A stretch of DNA of 64,000 nt from Salinimonas lutimaris (GTDB lineage: Bacteria > Pseudomonadota > Gammaproteobacteria > Enterobacterales > Alteromonadaceae): the NCBI RefSeq assembly GCF_005222225.1, contig NZ_CP036536.1, forward strand, positions 2,752,001 to 2,816,000. Reading direction: 5' to 3'. This document shows positions 44,905 through 54,093 of the stretch, piece by piece. Made by a program: the position numbers and the translations under genes. Within the stretch, counting starts at the first letter, position 1, and each line of letters begins with the position of its first letter. The notes under the pieces were generated by a model. The model ran no database searches, had not been told where the DNA came from, and was given only the letters and a program-made list of their open reading frames with translations.

Positions 44905-46905
44905 ATGACAGCAACAAGGCAAAGCTATATACCAGCAATTGATGGGTTGCGCGCACTTGCAGTGCTGTCAGTCATGATTTTTCACTTAAATAGCAACTGG
45001 TTACCCGGAGGGTTCACCGGCGTAGATATTTTCTTTGTTATTTCTGGCTATGTGGTAGCGCGCTCTCTGGCAGGCCATAATCATGCCTCGTTCAGCCAGT
45101 ATATTGTTGCCTTTTACCGACGTCGTATTGTCAGGCTGTTCCCGGCACTTCTGGCCATGCTGCTCATCTCGTCTGCCATTGTTATTCTTTTTATACCGCA
45201 TGCCTGGCTAAGCAATGCTATCAATACCACCGGCCTGGCTGCCTTTTTTGGTGTTAGCAATATTGCGCTGGCCCTGAATACCGAGACTTACTTTTCTCCT
45301 TCGGTCGAGTTCAACCCGTTTGTGCATACGTGGAGTCTGGGAGTAGAAGAGCAGTTTTATGTAATTTTCCCGATTCTGTTTTATGCCTGGCTTAAGCAAA
45401 CGCTGAAGCCGGCAGTGATACTGCTGGCCATAGCCTCTTTTGCTGCCTCCTGGTACTACAGCGAAACCAACCTGAATGCATCCTATTATCTGCTTACCAG
45501 CCGGTTTTGGGAGTTGGCTGCCGGAGCCATCCTATATCAGTTACACAGCAGGTATAACACTGATAAGACCGTCGCAACACTGCCTGCGGCGATTCTGGGT
45601 ATAACGCTGATTGTCGCCGGCTTACTGCTGGCCAGTAAATCTGCCTTTCCGGTACCCTGGGCGCTATTACCGGTAGTCGGCACCGTACTCGTGTTACATT
45701 GCTTTGTCCGCGGTAAAGCGTCTGATGCTGTTAATCAGTTTTTTTCGCTTTTTGCATTGCGTTACATCGGCAAAATTTCTTACTCACTGTATCTGTGGCA
45801 CTGGCCGGTCTACAGCTTTTTTCGCTGGTCGGTCGGACTGCAAAGTACCACCGAGTATATTGCCGCTTTTGCGGTGACCTTTGTATCAGCGATTGCTTCT
45901 TATCATTTGCTGGAACAAAAGCTGTCACGCGCCAAACCGATTAAAAACATGCCAGCCGGCCGAACCATTCTCGCCGGCCTGGCGGTGATCACTCTATGCT
46001 TCACCGGTACGTATTGGGGCTTTAAATTCCAGAAGCTGGTAAAACTCAGCGAAACTAACGACAGATATGAATGGTACCCTCACTATTCGCATGATTCCTC
46101 CCTAGCCAGCAATCACTCCCTGCAGGGGCGCACTATTTATGTGATTGGTGACTCCCATGCCGGTGCTTACGGCACAATGCTCAGAATGTTGGCAGACGAG
46201 ACCGGTATCAATACCGAGATACATAGTCAGGGAGGTTGTGGCGCTGCCAATATGCGCACACCGGTTCTAGTGGATTCTAACGCCTGTGCTGACCAGCTAC
46301 GTAGCTGGCTTGAAGAAATCAGGCAACAGGCTGGTCCTCAGGATATTGTCTTTTTTGCCACGTTGAAAGCCTACCGATTGACCAATCAGTACCGGGTAGA
46401 GCCACGCACAGAACATGAAGTTGCCGAGCAGATTCACAGTGAAAAAGCAAAAGCTGACCGCCAGCATGCCCGCGAAGAAACCATTGCACTGATGCAGGAT
46501 ATTGCCAGCGTGACGCCCAATATCATCACCGATGCCCCGAAACCGGTATTCAGCTACATTCCGTTTCGTTGCAGTGACTGGTTTAATCAGACCAATCCGG
46601 CTTGTGATACCCGTACAACACGCAGCACAGCATCGGTAGAAACTTTCCGGCAACCGGTGATGGCCAGTTTGCAGGCTGTTAAACAGCAGGTCCCATCGCT
46701 GACTATCTGGGACCCGGTTCCGGTGCTGTGTAATGACAGTGAGTGTCCGGTCTATGATAATGGCACAACCATGTATTTTGACGGTGACCACCTGTCTGCC
46801 CATGGAAACCGGATTTTATATCCTTCTTTTAAGCAGGCAATTATGACGATGCTAAAACATTCGGTGGCCGCTCAGCACGATGCCAGTCAGTTACGGCAGA
46901 ACTAG
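44905..46905 (+). CDS. OafA/PatA-type membrane acyltransferase with C-terminal SGNH domain
   Basis: Protein of 666 residues. The N-terminal acyltransferase-3 domain has about ten membrane helices (residues 10-370): AIDGLRALAVLSVMIFHL with the conserved R and H, GVDIFFVISGY, HTWSLGVEEQFY, and SYSLYLWHWP. The C-terminal SGNH domain has GDSHAGAYG around residue 415 and the DGDHLSAHG catalytic Asp-His block near 630. Such proteins O-acetylate lipopolysaccharide or other surface glycans. No polysaccharide genes are adjacent. Confidence 0.93.
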   Translation: MTATRQSYIPAIDGLRALAVLSVMIFHLNSNWLPGGFTGVDIFFVISGYVVARSLAGHNHASFSQYIVAFYRRRIVRLFPALLAMLLISSAIVILFIPHAWLSNAINTTGLAAFFGVSNIALALNTETYFSPSVEFNPFVHTWSLGVEEQFYVIFPILFYAWLKQTLKPAVILLAIASFAASWYYSETNLNASYYLLTSRFWELAAGAILYQLHSRYNTDKTVATLPAAILGITLIVAGLLLASKSAFPVPWALLPVVGTVLVLHCFVRGKASDAVNQFFSLFALRYIGKISYSLYLWHWPVYSFFRWSVGLQSTTEYIAAFAVTFVSAIASYHLLEQKLSRAKPIKNMPAGRTILAGLAVITLCFTGTYWGFKFQKLVKLSETNDRYEWYPHYSHDSSLASNHSLQGRTIYVIGDSHAGAYGTMLRMLADETGINTEIHSQGGCGAANMRTPVLVDSNACADQLRSWLEEIRQQAGPQDIVFFATLKAYRLTNQYRVEPRTEHEVAEQIHSEKAKADRQHAREETIALMQDIASVTPNIITDAPKPVFSYIPFRCSDWFNQTNPACDTRTTRSTASVETFRQPVMASLQAVKQQVPSLTIWDPVPVLCNDSECPVYDNGTTMYFDGDHLSAHGNRILYPSFKQAIMTMLKHSVAAQHDASQLRQN

Positions 46906-46976
46906 CAGACCTGTTTGTATTGGCAAACTCTTGTATGATACAGCCTGATATTCAACAGGCTGACCTCACATAAATT

Positions 46977-47192
46977 ATGAACCCACAAGAGATTAAAGAC
47001 GCCGTCAATCAAGTTATGCCGTTTGGCAAGTATGCCGGACGGCGTCTGTTTCACCTGCCTGAACCCTACTTGGTCTGGTTTCACAAACAGGGCTTTCCGG
47101 ATAACAAACTGGGAAAACAGCTGGCGCTGATGTACGAAATTAAACTCAATGGCCTTGAGAGTATGGTTGAGCCTTTATTAAACGATGATTAA
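46977..47192 (+). CDS. DUF3820 family protein
   Basis: Protein of 71 residues with the family signature MPFGKYAGRRLFHLPEPYLVWF and a GKQLALMYEIK helix. The family has been named a putative quorum-sensing-regulated virulence factor, but its function is unproven. The last four bases overlap the convergent DUF3224 gene. Confidence 0.87.
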   Translation: MNPQEIKDAVNQVMPFGKYAGRRLFHLPEPYLVWFHKQGFPDNKLGKQLALMYEIKLNGLESMVEPLLNDD

Positions 47193-47641
47193 GCCTGCTG
47201 AACCGGCCCATCCAGGCTAAAATGAAAGTCATAGAAATGCTCGCCCTGCTCTGTCCGAATGGCCATGGTCCCTTGCAAACCCGCTAACTGCCCGGTTCCG
47301 GAATCCGGTACGACATGTAAATTCAGACTGTCATCACCACGGTTCATGGTACCGGAATGTTGCAGCACAAACGTTCCTTCATGACCACATAACTTGCCGC
47401 TAACCTGTTCAATAGCCACATATCCGGCCGAGCCTTTAACAGCGGTGATGACACTGAGCATTTCGCCCTGCGATGTTGCCTGTAATTCGCCAAAAAAGGT
47501 TTTATCCAGCGTCGTTCGGTGCAACTGGTTTCCATGCAGCCCCTGCACATAGCCGGAAACCGGATTGAGTGTTACATCAAACCTGCCACTGATCTTTTCA
47601 AACCCGAGCGAGCTTACCCCGCAGGCTTTGTTATATTGCAT
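47189..47641 (-). CDS. DUF3224 family protein
   Basis: Protein of 150 residues with the beta-rich DUF3224 fold (lipocalin/AOC-like barrel): FFGELQATSQGEMLSV, GTFVLQHSGTMNRGDDSL, and VPDSGTGQLAGLQGTMAI, closing with HFYDFHFSL. I start at the ATG at 47641, which has GAGG seven bases upstream, rather than the longer frame. Function unknown; proteins of this type often detoxify or bind small ligands, but that is only by analogy. Confidence 0.83.
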   Translation of the reverse strand: MQYNKACGVSSLGFEKISGRFDVTLNPVSGYVQGLHGNQLHRTTLDKTFFGELQATSQGEMLSVITAVKGSAGYVAIEQVSGKLCGHEGTFVLQHSGTMNRGDDSLNLHVVPDSGTGQLAGLQGTMAIRTEQGEHFYDFHFSLDGPVQQA

Positions 47642-47718
47642 ATCCCTGCCTCTGCACAACTGAATATAAATACAGTATACTAGCGGGCAAAGTAAGTACA
47701 GCCTATTTTTTAGTCACT

Positions 47719-48063
47719 ATGTTTTCCAGACCCAAAAAACAAAAGCAGGTCATTATCGACCGGCAAATTTTATACATGCATGATGTGATAGCGCAAAAGT
47801 GCCTGTCCACGCCGGGTTGTTTTGATATTGCCGGCGATAATCTCGAACGGTTTTATGAGCAGGGAATGATTCGGTATGGCAGTTATTTATTATGGCAGGG
47901 CATTCTGGAAGCCCGTGGGCAGCCGGCGCTGTTTAAATCATTGCTACTGGCCGGCGACGGTCGCACTGCAGCGCTGAGAAGAAAAACCATCTTCGGGGGA
48001 ATACTGACAGAAGCAGAGCGTGAAGCAGCGCTGACAGCATATGCTGCCAGCGAAATGGCCTGA
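47719..48063 (+). CDS. Hypothetical protein (114 aa)
   Basis: I do not recognise this protein. It is soluble and mostly helical, with a basic start (MFSRPKKQKQ) and a middle LERFYEQGMIRYGSYLLWQGILEA. Its stop abuts the stop of the convergent DAHP synthase gene. No ribosome-binding site is clear before the ATG. Confidence 0.6.
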   Translation: MFSRPKKQKQVIIDRQILYMHDVIAQKCLSTPGCFDIAGDNLERFYEQGMIRYGSYLLWQGILEARGQPALFKSLLLAGDGRTAALRRKTIFGGILTEAEREAALTAYAASEMA

Positions 48064-49428
48064 TTAGGCGCGCAGGTGATCTGACACTAAGAATGCCATT
48101 TCCAGGACCTGATCGGCGTTTAAGCGCGGATCGCACTGGGTTTTGTAGGCTTCTGCAAGATCATCATCACTGATCTTATACGCACCACCGGTACATTCTG
48201 TCACATGCTGACCGGTCATCTCCAGATGGATACCACCAGCATGTGTGCCTTCCGCTTCATGCGCACTGAAGAACTGGCGGATTTCACTTAGAATCGAGTC
48301 AAAGTTACGGGTTTTAAAGCCGCTGCTGGATGTGGTGGTGTTGCCGTGCATGGGGTCAGAACTCCATACCACATTGCGACCTTCCTGCTTCACCTTGCGC
48401 AGCAGGCGTGGCAGATTTTGCTCCAGCTTATCCGCTCCCATACGTGTGATCAGGGTCAGACGGCCCGGGTCATTTTGCGGATTCAGCACATCAATCAAAC
48501 GAATCAGCTCGTCTTCTTCCATTGTTGGCCCCACTTTTACTCCGATAGGATTGTGGATGCCACGGAAAAACTCTACGTGTGCATGATCAAGCTGACGGGT
48601 CCGCTCACCAATCCACACCATGTGTGCAGAGCAGTTATACGGCTTACCGGTCAGTGTATCAATACGCGTCAGCGCCTGTTCGTAATTCAGCAGTAGCGCT
48701 TCGTGCGAGGTAAACAATGAAGTCTCATGCAGCGCAGGTGTATTCGCCGAATTAATCCCGATGGTATTCATAAACTGTAATGAATCTTCAATACGGCGGG
48801 CAATATCTTCGTAGCGTTCTTTGTGCGGATTATTATCCACAAACGTACGGTTCCAGCGATTCACTTCGTGCAAATCAGCCAGGCCGCCCTGCGCAAAAGC
48901 ACGCAGCAGGTTCAGCGTGGATGCACTGCGGTGATACGCGTCCAACAGACGACGGGGATCCGGCATACGGGCTGCTTCAGTAAATTCAAAGCTGTTGATG
49001 ATATCGCCACGATAACTGGGCAGTGTCACACCATCAATGGTCTCAAGGTTTGATGAGCGAGGCTTGGCATACTGGCCGGCCATACGGGCCACTTTGGTCA
49101 CCGGACAACGACCAGCAAAGGTCATCACGATAGCCATTTGCAGAATCACTTTAAAGGTATCGCGGATTTTAGGCGCGTTGAACTCATCAAACGACTCAGC
49201 ACAATCACCACCTTGAAGCAAAAAGCCTTTACCCATACTCACTTCGCCCAGCTGGCGGCGTAATTCACGGGTTTCGGCGGCAAATACCAGCGGCGGATAT
49301 TTACTCAGTGTTTGTTCGACCTGAGCCACCAGATCTTTATCTGCGTATTCAGGTTGCTGAAGAATCGGTTTGCTTCTCCAGCTGTCAGGTTGCCAATTAT
49401 CCACGAGGTCTCCTGTAAAGTTAGACAT
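48064..49428 (-). CDS. Class II 3-deoxy-7-phosphoheptulonate (DAHP) synthase
   Basis: Enzyme of 454 residues joining phosphoenolpyruvate and erythrose 4-phosphate, the first step of the shikimate pathway. It belongs to the plant/actinobacterial-like class II family. [15 protein letters not shown] carries the metal-binding Cys. [34 protein letters not shown] and [10 protein letters not shown] are conserved, and [15 protein letters not shown] closes the site. It supplies chorismate for the trp operon encoded about 30 kb away. It is monocistronic. Confidence 0.95.
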   Translation of the reverse strand: MSNFTGDLVDNWQPDSWRSKPILQQPEYADKDLVAQVEQTLSKYPPLVFAAETRELRRQLGEVSMGKGFLLQGGDCAESFDEFNAPKIRDTFKVILQMAIVMTFAGRCPVTKVARMAGQYAKPRSSNLETIDGVTLPSYRGDIINSFEFTEAARMPDPRRLLDAYHRSASTLNLLRAFAQGGLADLHEVNRWNRTFVDNNPHKERYEDIARRIEDSLQFMNTIGINSANTPALHETSLFTSHEALLLNYEQALTRIDTLTGKPYNCSAHMVWIGERTRQLDHAHVEFFRGIHNPIGVKVGPTMEEDELIRLIDVLNPQNDPGRLTLITRMGADKLEQNLPRLLRKVKQEGRNVVWSSDPMHGNTTTSSSGFKTRNFDSILSEIRQFFSAHEAEGTHAGGIHLEMTGQHVTECTGGAYKISDDDLAEAYKTQCDPRLNADQVLEMAFLVSDHLRA

Positions 49429-49552
49429 AATAACGGTTCACAGAGAAGATGGTTGGTGGCCGGAGTCAATGTCAAAACGCATTCCCGACACCGCAGACCT
49501 CAACGCGCCTGCATCGTCTTTCTCTAAGCCTGTCAGCTTACCATAATTCCAT

Positions 49553-50293
49553 TTATACAGTAGGCCAAACCGGCGTAATTTGTAGTGCGTTTTGATTATT
49601 ATTTATAGCAAACTGAATCCCGAATGTTCGGGCCAGTAAGTCAGCCTGAAAAACCGTGTGTTTATCGCCACTGGCAATAATTTGGCCAGCCGACATCAAG
49701 GCTGCTTGTCCGGCAAACCGGGCGCTCAGGGAAAGATCGTGGGAGCTTAAGATCAGTGTGTTGCCAGCCTCATTAAATGTCTGCAGCAACATCAGTAAGC
49801 TGTATTGGTGACGAACATCCAGGCTTTGCAGTGGTTCATCGAGAATCAGGCATGCCTGTCCACGCTGCAAAGCCGGCCATACCTGCAGAAAAGCCCGGGC
49901 CAGATTCACCCGCTGCTGTTCACCGCCAGATAACTGCGTGACCGGCCGGTGCATCAGATGCGCCAGCTCCAACGCCTGGCTGATTTGGGCGGGCAGCTCA
50001 GTGTCGGCATAAAAACTGAGATACTGATGCACCGGAATCTCAAAGCCGATGACATGCTGCTGATCATGCCAGGCCCGCTGACCGGCCAGAAAACTCAGGC
50101 CGACCTCATCAACCGGCCGGCCCTGCCACAACACCACGCCCCCGGTCACCGTTTCCAGCCCGGCCAGCACCTGCAGCAAAGACGATTTACCGGCCCCGTT
50201 TTCACCCAGAATATGCCAGCAGTCCCCTGCTCTGATGTACAGTGAAACCGGTCCTAAGCGCTGACCAAGACAGGCGTTATCGGCTCTGATCAT
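49553..50293 (-). CDS. btuD: Vitamin B12 ABC transporter ATPase BtuD
   Basis: ATPase of 246 residues partnering BtuC: Walker A LGENGAGKSSLL near 29-40, Q-loop region, signature LSGGEQQRVNLARAFLQ, Walker B CLILDEPLQSLD and H-loop LSSHDLS. I start at the ATG at 50293, which overlaps the btuC stop (ATGA). Assignment to B12 rather than iron-siderophore is by similarity to BtuCD; substrate specificity is inferred. Confidence 0.87.
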   Translation of the reverse strand: MIRADNACLGQRLGPVSLYIRAGDCWHILGENGAGKSSLLQVLAGLETVTGGVVLWQGRPVDEVGLSFLAGQRAWHDQQHVIGFEIPVHQYLSFYADTELPAQISQALELAHLMHRPVTQLSGGEQQRVNLARAFLQVWPALQRGQACLILDEPLQSLDVRHQYSLLMLLQTFNEAGNTLILSSHDLSLSARFAGQAALMSAGQIIASGDKHTVFQADLLARTFGIQFAINNNQNALQITPVWPTV

Positions 50294-51261
50294 GCTAGTT
50301 TCCATTGCCCGCGATACAATGCCCATAACAACAGCGGACCACCGACCGTAGCGGTTATCATGGACACCGGCAGAGCAATCTGATGAGAATATTCATTGAT
50401 CACCGCCACCAGCAGTAATACCAGTGCACCGGCCAGTGCGCAGGCCGGCAGCAGCCTGCGGTTGTCATACCCCAGCAACAAGCGCATAAAATGCGGTACC
50501 AGCAAACCAACAAACGCAATGGAGCCCGCCACCGAGACCGCGGCGCCCACTCCCAGAGCGCTGATAATCAGAACCTGTTTGTTAAGCCGTGCCGGCGACA
50601 CCCCCGCAGCGGCGGTCAGTCGGCTGCCACCGTACAGCCAGTTGAGCCGGGGGGCCAGACGGCATAGCCTAATCAGGGTAAACAGCATGATGGGACCGGC
50701 CACAGCCAGAATTGACCAATTTGTCTGATACAGGCTGCCCATCAGCCAGAAGGTCAGATTACGCATGGCCTGAGCATCAGCAAATACAAACAGCCAGGCC
50801 ATCAGGGCACTACTTAGGGTAGAGATGGCAATACCGGCCAGAATGACCGCCGTGGTTGCCCCGCGCAAACGCCGGGCCAGCAGATAGATAAGCCAGGTAG
50901 AAAGCAGCGCCCCGCCAAAACAGGCAGCGGGCAACACTGCCAGACTGCCGGTGCTGTAATGCGCCGGCATCACCAGTAACATAATGGCAGCCACCAGACT
51001 GGCCCCGCTGGAAATACCGATAATCCCCGGATCGGCCAGCGGATTATTCAGTACCACCTGTAAAGACGCCGAACTGACGGCCAGCGCCGCTCCCACCAGC
51101 ACCGCGGTGCAAATCAGGGGTAACTGCAGGTTCAGCAGAATGTGCCAGAACAGAGCCGGGGTAGTTTGCCCGCCGGCATCGACCAGAATCAGGCTCAGTA
51201 TCGCCAGCACACAGGCTATTACTAACCCGCCGCAGACGGCATGGGCACGCTGCTGTTTCAC
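50290..51261 (-). CDS. btuC: Vitamin B12 ABC transporter permease BtuC
   Basis: Permease of 323 residues of the FecCD/BtuC family, with about ten membrane helices. The conserved LQVVLNNPLADPGIIGISSGASL region and the AFVGLLVPHFMRLLLGYDNRRLLP coupling loop are clear. No BtuF-type binding protein or BtuB receptor is adjacent. The start overlaps the end of the phosphatase gene by four bases, so the three genes form an operon. Confidence 0.88.
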   Translation of the reverse strand: MKQQRAHAVCGGLVIACVLAILSLILVDAGGQTTPALFWHILLNLQLPLICTAVLVGAALAVSSASLQVVLNNPLADPGIIGISSGASLVAAIMLLVMPAHYSTGSLAVLPAACFGGALLSTWLIYLLARRLRGATTAVILAGIAISTLSSALMAWLFVFADAQAMRNLTFWLMGSLYQTNWSILAVAGPIMLFTLIRLCRLAPRLNWLYGGSRLTAAAGVSPARLNKQVLIISALGVGAAVSVAGSIAFVGLLVPHFMRLLLGYDNRRLLPACALAGALVLLLVAVINEYSHQIALPVSMITATVGGPLLLWALYRGQWKLA

Positions 51262-51743
51262 TGTTGTTGCTTGATGGTTTTGATGAGTCCGTCACTGGCT
51301 TTTTCAATCAGCTCCAGCACCAGCTCAAAACCCTTGCGCCCCCCATAGTAAGGATCCGGCACTTCTTCATGGCCGGTATCAGCAAATGACAAAAACAGAT
51401 GAAGCTTGTCGTGATGTAATGGCTCGCTGACTTTTTTCAGATTTTTCAGGTTGCTGTGGTCCATCGCCAGAATGTAGTCAAACTGTTCAAAATCTTCCGG
51501 AGCGACTTTACGACAGGCCAGACCGCTGAAGTCATAGCCCTTGGCCTCACCGGCTGCCTGTGAGCGTTTATCGGGTGGATTACCAATGTGATAGCCATGA
51601 GTGCCGGCTGAATCAATATTCACTTCAAGACCAGCCTGACGCGCTTTTTGTCTGAAGACCGCCTCAGCCGTAGGCGAGCGACAAATATTGCCCAGACACA
51701 CAAATAAAACGGAAGGGACCTTGGGGGTATCCTGCGACATCAT
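51258..51743 (-). CDS. Low-molecular-weight protein tyrosine phosphatase family protein
   Basis: Phosphatase of 161 residues. The P-loop CLGNICRSP gives nucleophile Cys16 and Arg22; the general-acid Asp is in EVPDPYYGG. Two tandem ATGs (51743, 51740) share one AGGTG. Unlike Wzb/Etp types it is not beside a tyrosine kinase gene, but leads the btuCD genes. Whether it acts on phosphotyrosine, arsenate or another substrate is unclear. Confidence 0.9.
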   Translation of the reverse strand: MMSQDTPKVPSVLFVCLGNICRSPTAEAVFRQKARQAGLEVNIDSAGTHGYHIGNPPDKRSQAAGEAKGYDFSGLACRKVAPEDFEQFDYILAMDHSNLKNLKKVSEPLHHDKLHLFLSFADTGHEEVPDPYYGGRKGFELVLELIEKASDGLIKTIKQQQ

Positions 51744-51956
51744 TTACACCTATCGGATAACGTTAAGCGGCTGACGGCCATTGCCAGTCACTGCCGCAAA
51801 CCGGTTATTGTTCAAAGGCCTGAGTGTAACATGCCTGTCCGGGCGGCGGCACTGCCCGGCCGGCAAAAAGATTAACTTGCCGGTGCACCGCATCACTCAT
51901 GCAACCAGGTTAACTTTGCGCTAACATTGGGCCACTTTTGTCATTCAAGGATTATT

Positions 51957-52670
51957 ATGTCAGCTCATGTTCTCATGCTCAGCAGTTCCAGAAAAGGCAG
52001 TGAAAATTATCTGGAGCATGCCCTGACCTATCTGTACGCCCATTTGGGTGAGGCCCGTAAACTGTTGTTTGTTCCTTTTGCCGGCGTGTCTGTCAGCTGG
52101 GACGATTACACCGCTAAAGTCGCTGATGCCCTACCCGACTTTGAGGTCACCGGCCTGCATCAGCAAGCCGATCCGGTGGCGGCCATTCATCAGGCACAGG
52201 CCAATGGTCAGGCGATTGTCGTGGGCGGAGGCAACACTTTTAACCTGTTACATAACCTGTATACCCAGCAGCTAACAGAGCCGCTGAAACAGGCCATTGC
52301 CAGTGGTACACCGTACATCGGCTGGAGTGCCGGGTCTAATATTTGCGGGCGCACAATATGCACCACTAATGATATGCCGGTGATTCAGCCAGCCTCGTTT
52401 GATGCGCTGGCAGTACTGCCCTGTCAGCTTAATCCGCACTACAATAATTACACGCCCCCAGGCCATAATGGTGAAACCCGGGATGAGCGACTCAATGAAT
52501 TTTGCATACTAAACCCGCACACGCCCATACTGGCTATCCCAGAGGGCTGCGCACTGTCTTATTGTCACGGTGAACTGAAATATCTGGGGGATGATGAAGG
52601 GTATGTGTTTGTTGGCCAGACCAAACAGACTATCCAGCCAACCGCTGTGCTAAACCAGTATCTGGCTTAA
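51957..52670 (+). CDS. pepE: Peptidase E (alpha-aspartyl dipeptidase)
   Basis: Serine peptidase of 237 residues (family S51) cleaving dipeptides with N-terminal Asp. The catalytic Ser is in YIGWSAGSN, preceded by the VVGGGNTFNLLH loop. The NPHYNNYTPPGHNGETRDERL segment is conserved, with the family His near the end. I start at the ATG at 51957, with AAGGA six bases upstream. The 3' end overlaps convergent bioD by 21 bases. Confidence 0.93.
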   Translation: MSAHVLMLSSSRKGSENYLEHALTYLYAHLGEARKLLFVPFAGVSVSWDDYTAKVADALPDFEVTGLHQQADPVAAIHQAQANGQAIVVGGGNTFNLLHNLYTQQLTEPLKQAIASGTPYIGWSAGSNICGRTICTTNDMPVIQPASFDALAVLPCQLNPHYNNYTPPGHNGETRDERLNEFCILNPHTPILAIPEGCALSYCHGELKYLGDDEGYVFVGQTKQTIQPTAVLNQYLA

Positions 52671-53324
52671 GTTTACCGAGGCCGGGCCGCTTGTATCCTC
52701 GCAGTAGGGAAGTTCAGCCAGCATCGGTGCTGACAAGCTTTGCAGCAGCGTAGCAAGATTTTGAGCATAGTATGGCATCGGTGTCGGGGTGAGCTGATTG
52801 GCCACCCAGCCATGCAAGGTAAGCCCCGCCTGTTCGACCGCCTGGGCGGTCAGCATGGCGTGGTTCAGACACCCAAGACGCATCCCCACCACCATGATCA
52901 CCGGCAGTCGCAGACGCTGCACAATCTGCGGCATCCACAAGCCGTTTCCAAGCGGCAGCTGCCAGCCTCCGGCCCCTTCCATTAGCAGTAGATCCGGCGC
53001 GTAATCACACAATTGCTGATAGCCATCAACAATGGCTTGTTCAGTAATAACCATTCCGGCCTCAGCTGCTGCAATGTGCGGCGCAATAGGCGGCATCAGG
53101 GCTATCGGATTAACATGCTGTAATGGCGCACCGATATTACTGGCCTGCCATAATTCCCGGGCATCATCGTTCACCCGCTCATTGTTGATAAGTTCACATC
53201 CGGCCGACACCGGTTTGTATCCGGCCACGCGACGCCCGGCAGCCGCCTGGGCGTTTAACAGACTTGCGGTAAAAAAAGTTTTGCCTACTTCGGTGTCTGT
53301 CCCGGTAATAAAAAAAGACTGCAT
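52650..53324 (-). CDS. bioD: Dethiobiotin synthetase
   Basis: ATP-dependent enzyme of 224 residues closing the ureido ring of dethiobiotin. The P-loop GTDTEVGKTF is at 8-17, then YKPVSAGCE with its catalytic Lys, and LMEGAGGWQLPL. Last gene of bioB-F-C-D, two bases after the bioC stop. Confidence 0.94.
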   Translation of the reverse strand: MQSFFITGTDTEVGKTFFTASLLNAQAAAGRRVAGYKPVSAGCELINNERVNDDARELWQASNIGAPLQHVNPIALMPPIAPHIAAAEAGMVITEQAIVDGYQQLCDYAPDLLLMEGAGGWQLPLGNGLWMPQIVQRLRLPVIMVVGMRLGCLNHAMLTAQAVEQAGLTLHGWVANQLTPTPMPYYAQNLATLLQSLSAPMLAELPYCEDTSGPASVNLSQILV

Positions 53325-53325
53325 A

Positions 53326-54093
53326 CTACTTTTCCAGAATAAAATGAGAAACCTGATAGCTCAGTGGTAACTGTCCGTTTGACAGCGCGAAGGTACGATA
53401 CACCTGGCTAAGCTGTAGCAGGTCGGCGCGGGACAAACTCTGGCGGGCGTGACTGTTCAGGCTGGTGCCAGCCCCTACGCTTTTAATGGAGCGTAGCAGT
53501 GCCAGCACATTATCAAATGTAGCGGTGTAGGTTTTCAGTAATGCGTGGCGCACTGTAAAGCCGGCGGCCGTGGCCGCGCTATGCCAGGCATCATGGCTGA
53601 ACATGGGGTTGGTGGCCACGCGTAACCCGGCAGCCCGACGGCTATTGTCCAGCTCATGAAATGACCCGTCGACCATAATGTTCAGTCCGGCCACTCCCCG
53701 GGCTTTTAATACCTGAAATACCTGTTGCATCACCTCGTCAGGGTCGCTACACCACTGCAAGGCCATAGACGAAAACACCCGGTCAAATACCGCCCGCTCA
53801 TACGGCAGGCGCTGCGCATCTCCCTTTACAAATTCAATCTCAGGGTAACAACTGCGGGCATAATCGAGCATGCCCGACGCAATATCCAGCCCGGTGGCGG
53901 TAAACCCACGCTGGGCGAGGTGCCAGGTATTGCAGCCTGTACCACAACCAATATCGAGCACCCGGCCGGTATTGCCTGGCAACATGGCCAGCCCGGCTTT
54001 GGCTATTTGCTTTTGAATACTGGCGGTATGGTCGTAGGCGGCAGCTGCCCGACTGAACTGCCGAGCAATATTATTTTCCTGCACAGCTATCAT
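53326..54093 (-). CDS. bioC: Malonyl-[acyl-carrier protein] O-methyltransferase BioC
   Basis: SAM-dependent methyltransferase of 255 residues that masks the malonyl carboxylate so fatty-acid synthesis can build pimeloyl-ACP. The SAM-binding motif VLDIGCGTGCNTW is near residue 45, with LDIASGMLDYAR and the FSSMALQWCSDP segment typical of BioC. The pimeloyl-ACP esterase (BioH or equivalent) is not in the window. It overlaps bioF by four bases. Confidence 0.93.
   Translation of the reverse strand: MIAVQENNIARQFSRAAAAYDHTASIQKQIAKAGLAMLPGNTGRVLDIGCGTGCNTWHLAQRGFTATGLDIASGMLDYARSCYPEIEFVKGDAQRLPYERAVFDRVFSSMALQWCSDPDEVMQQVFQVLKARGVAGLNIMVDGSFHELDNSRRAAGLRVATNPMFSHDAWHSAATAAGFTVRHALLKTYTATFDNVLALLRSIKSVGAGTSLNSHARQSLSRADLLQLSQVYRTFALSNGQLPLSYQVSHFILEK

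Noticed and set aside
51744..51956. Cobalamin riboswitch upstream of the phosphatase-btuCD operon
   Set aside because: No convincing B12-box core was found in the leader. A covariance-model search would decide.
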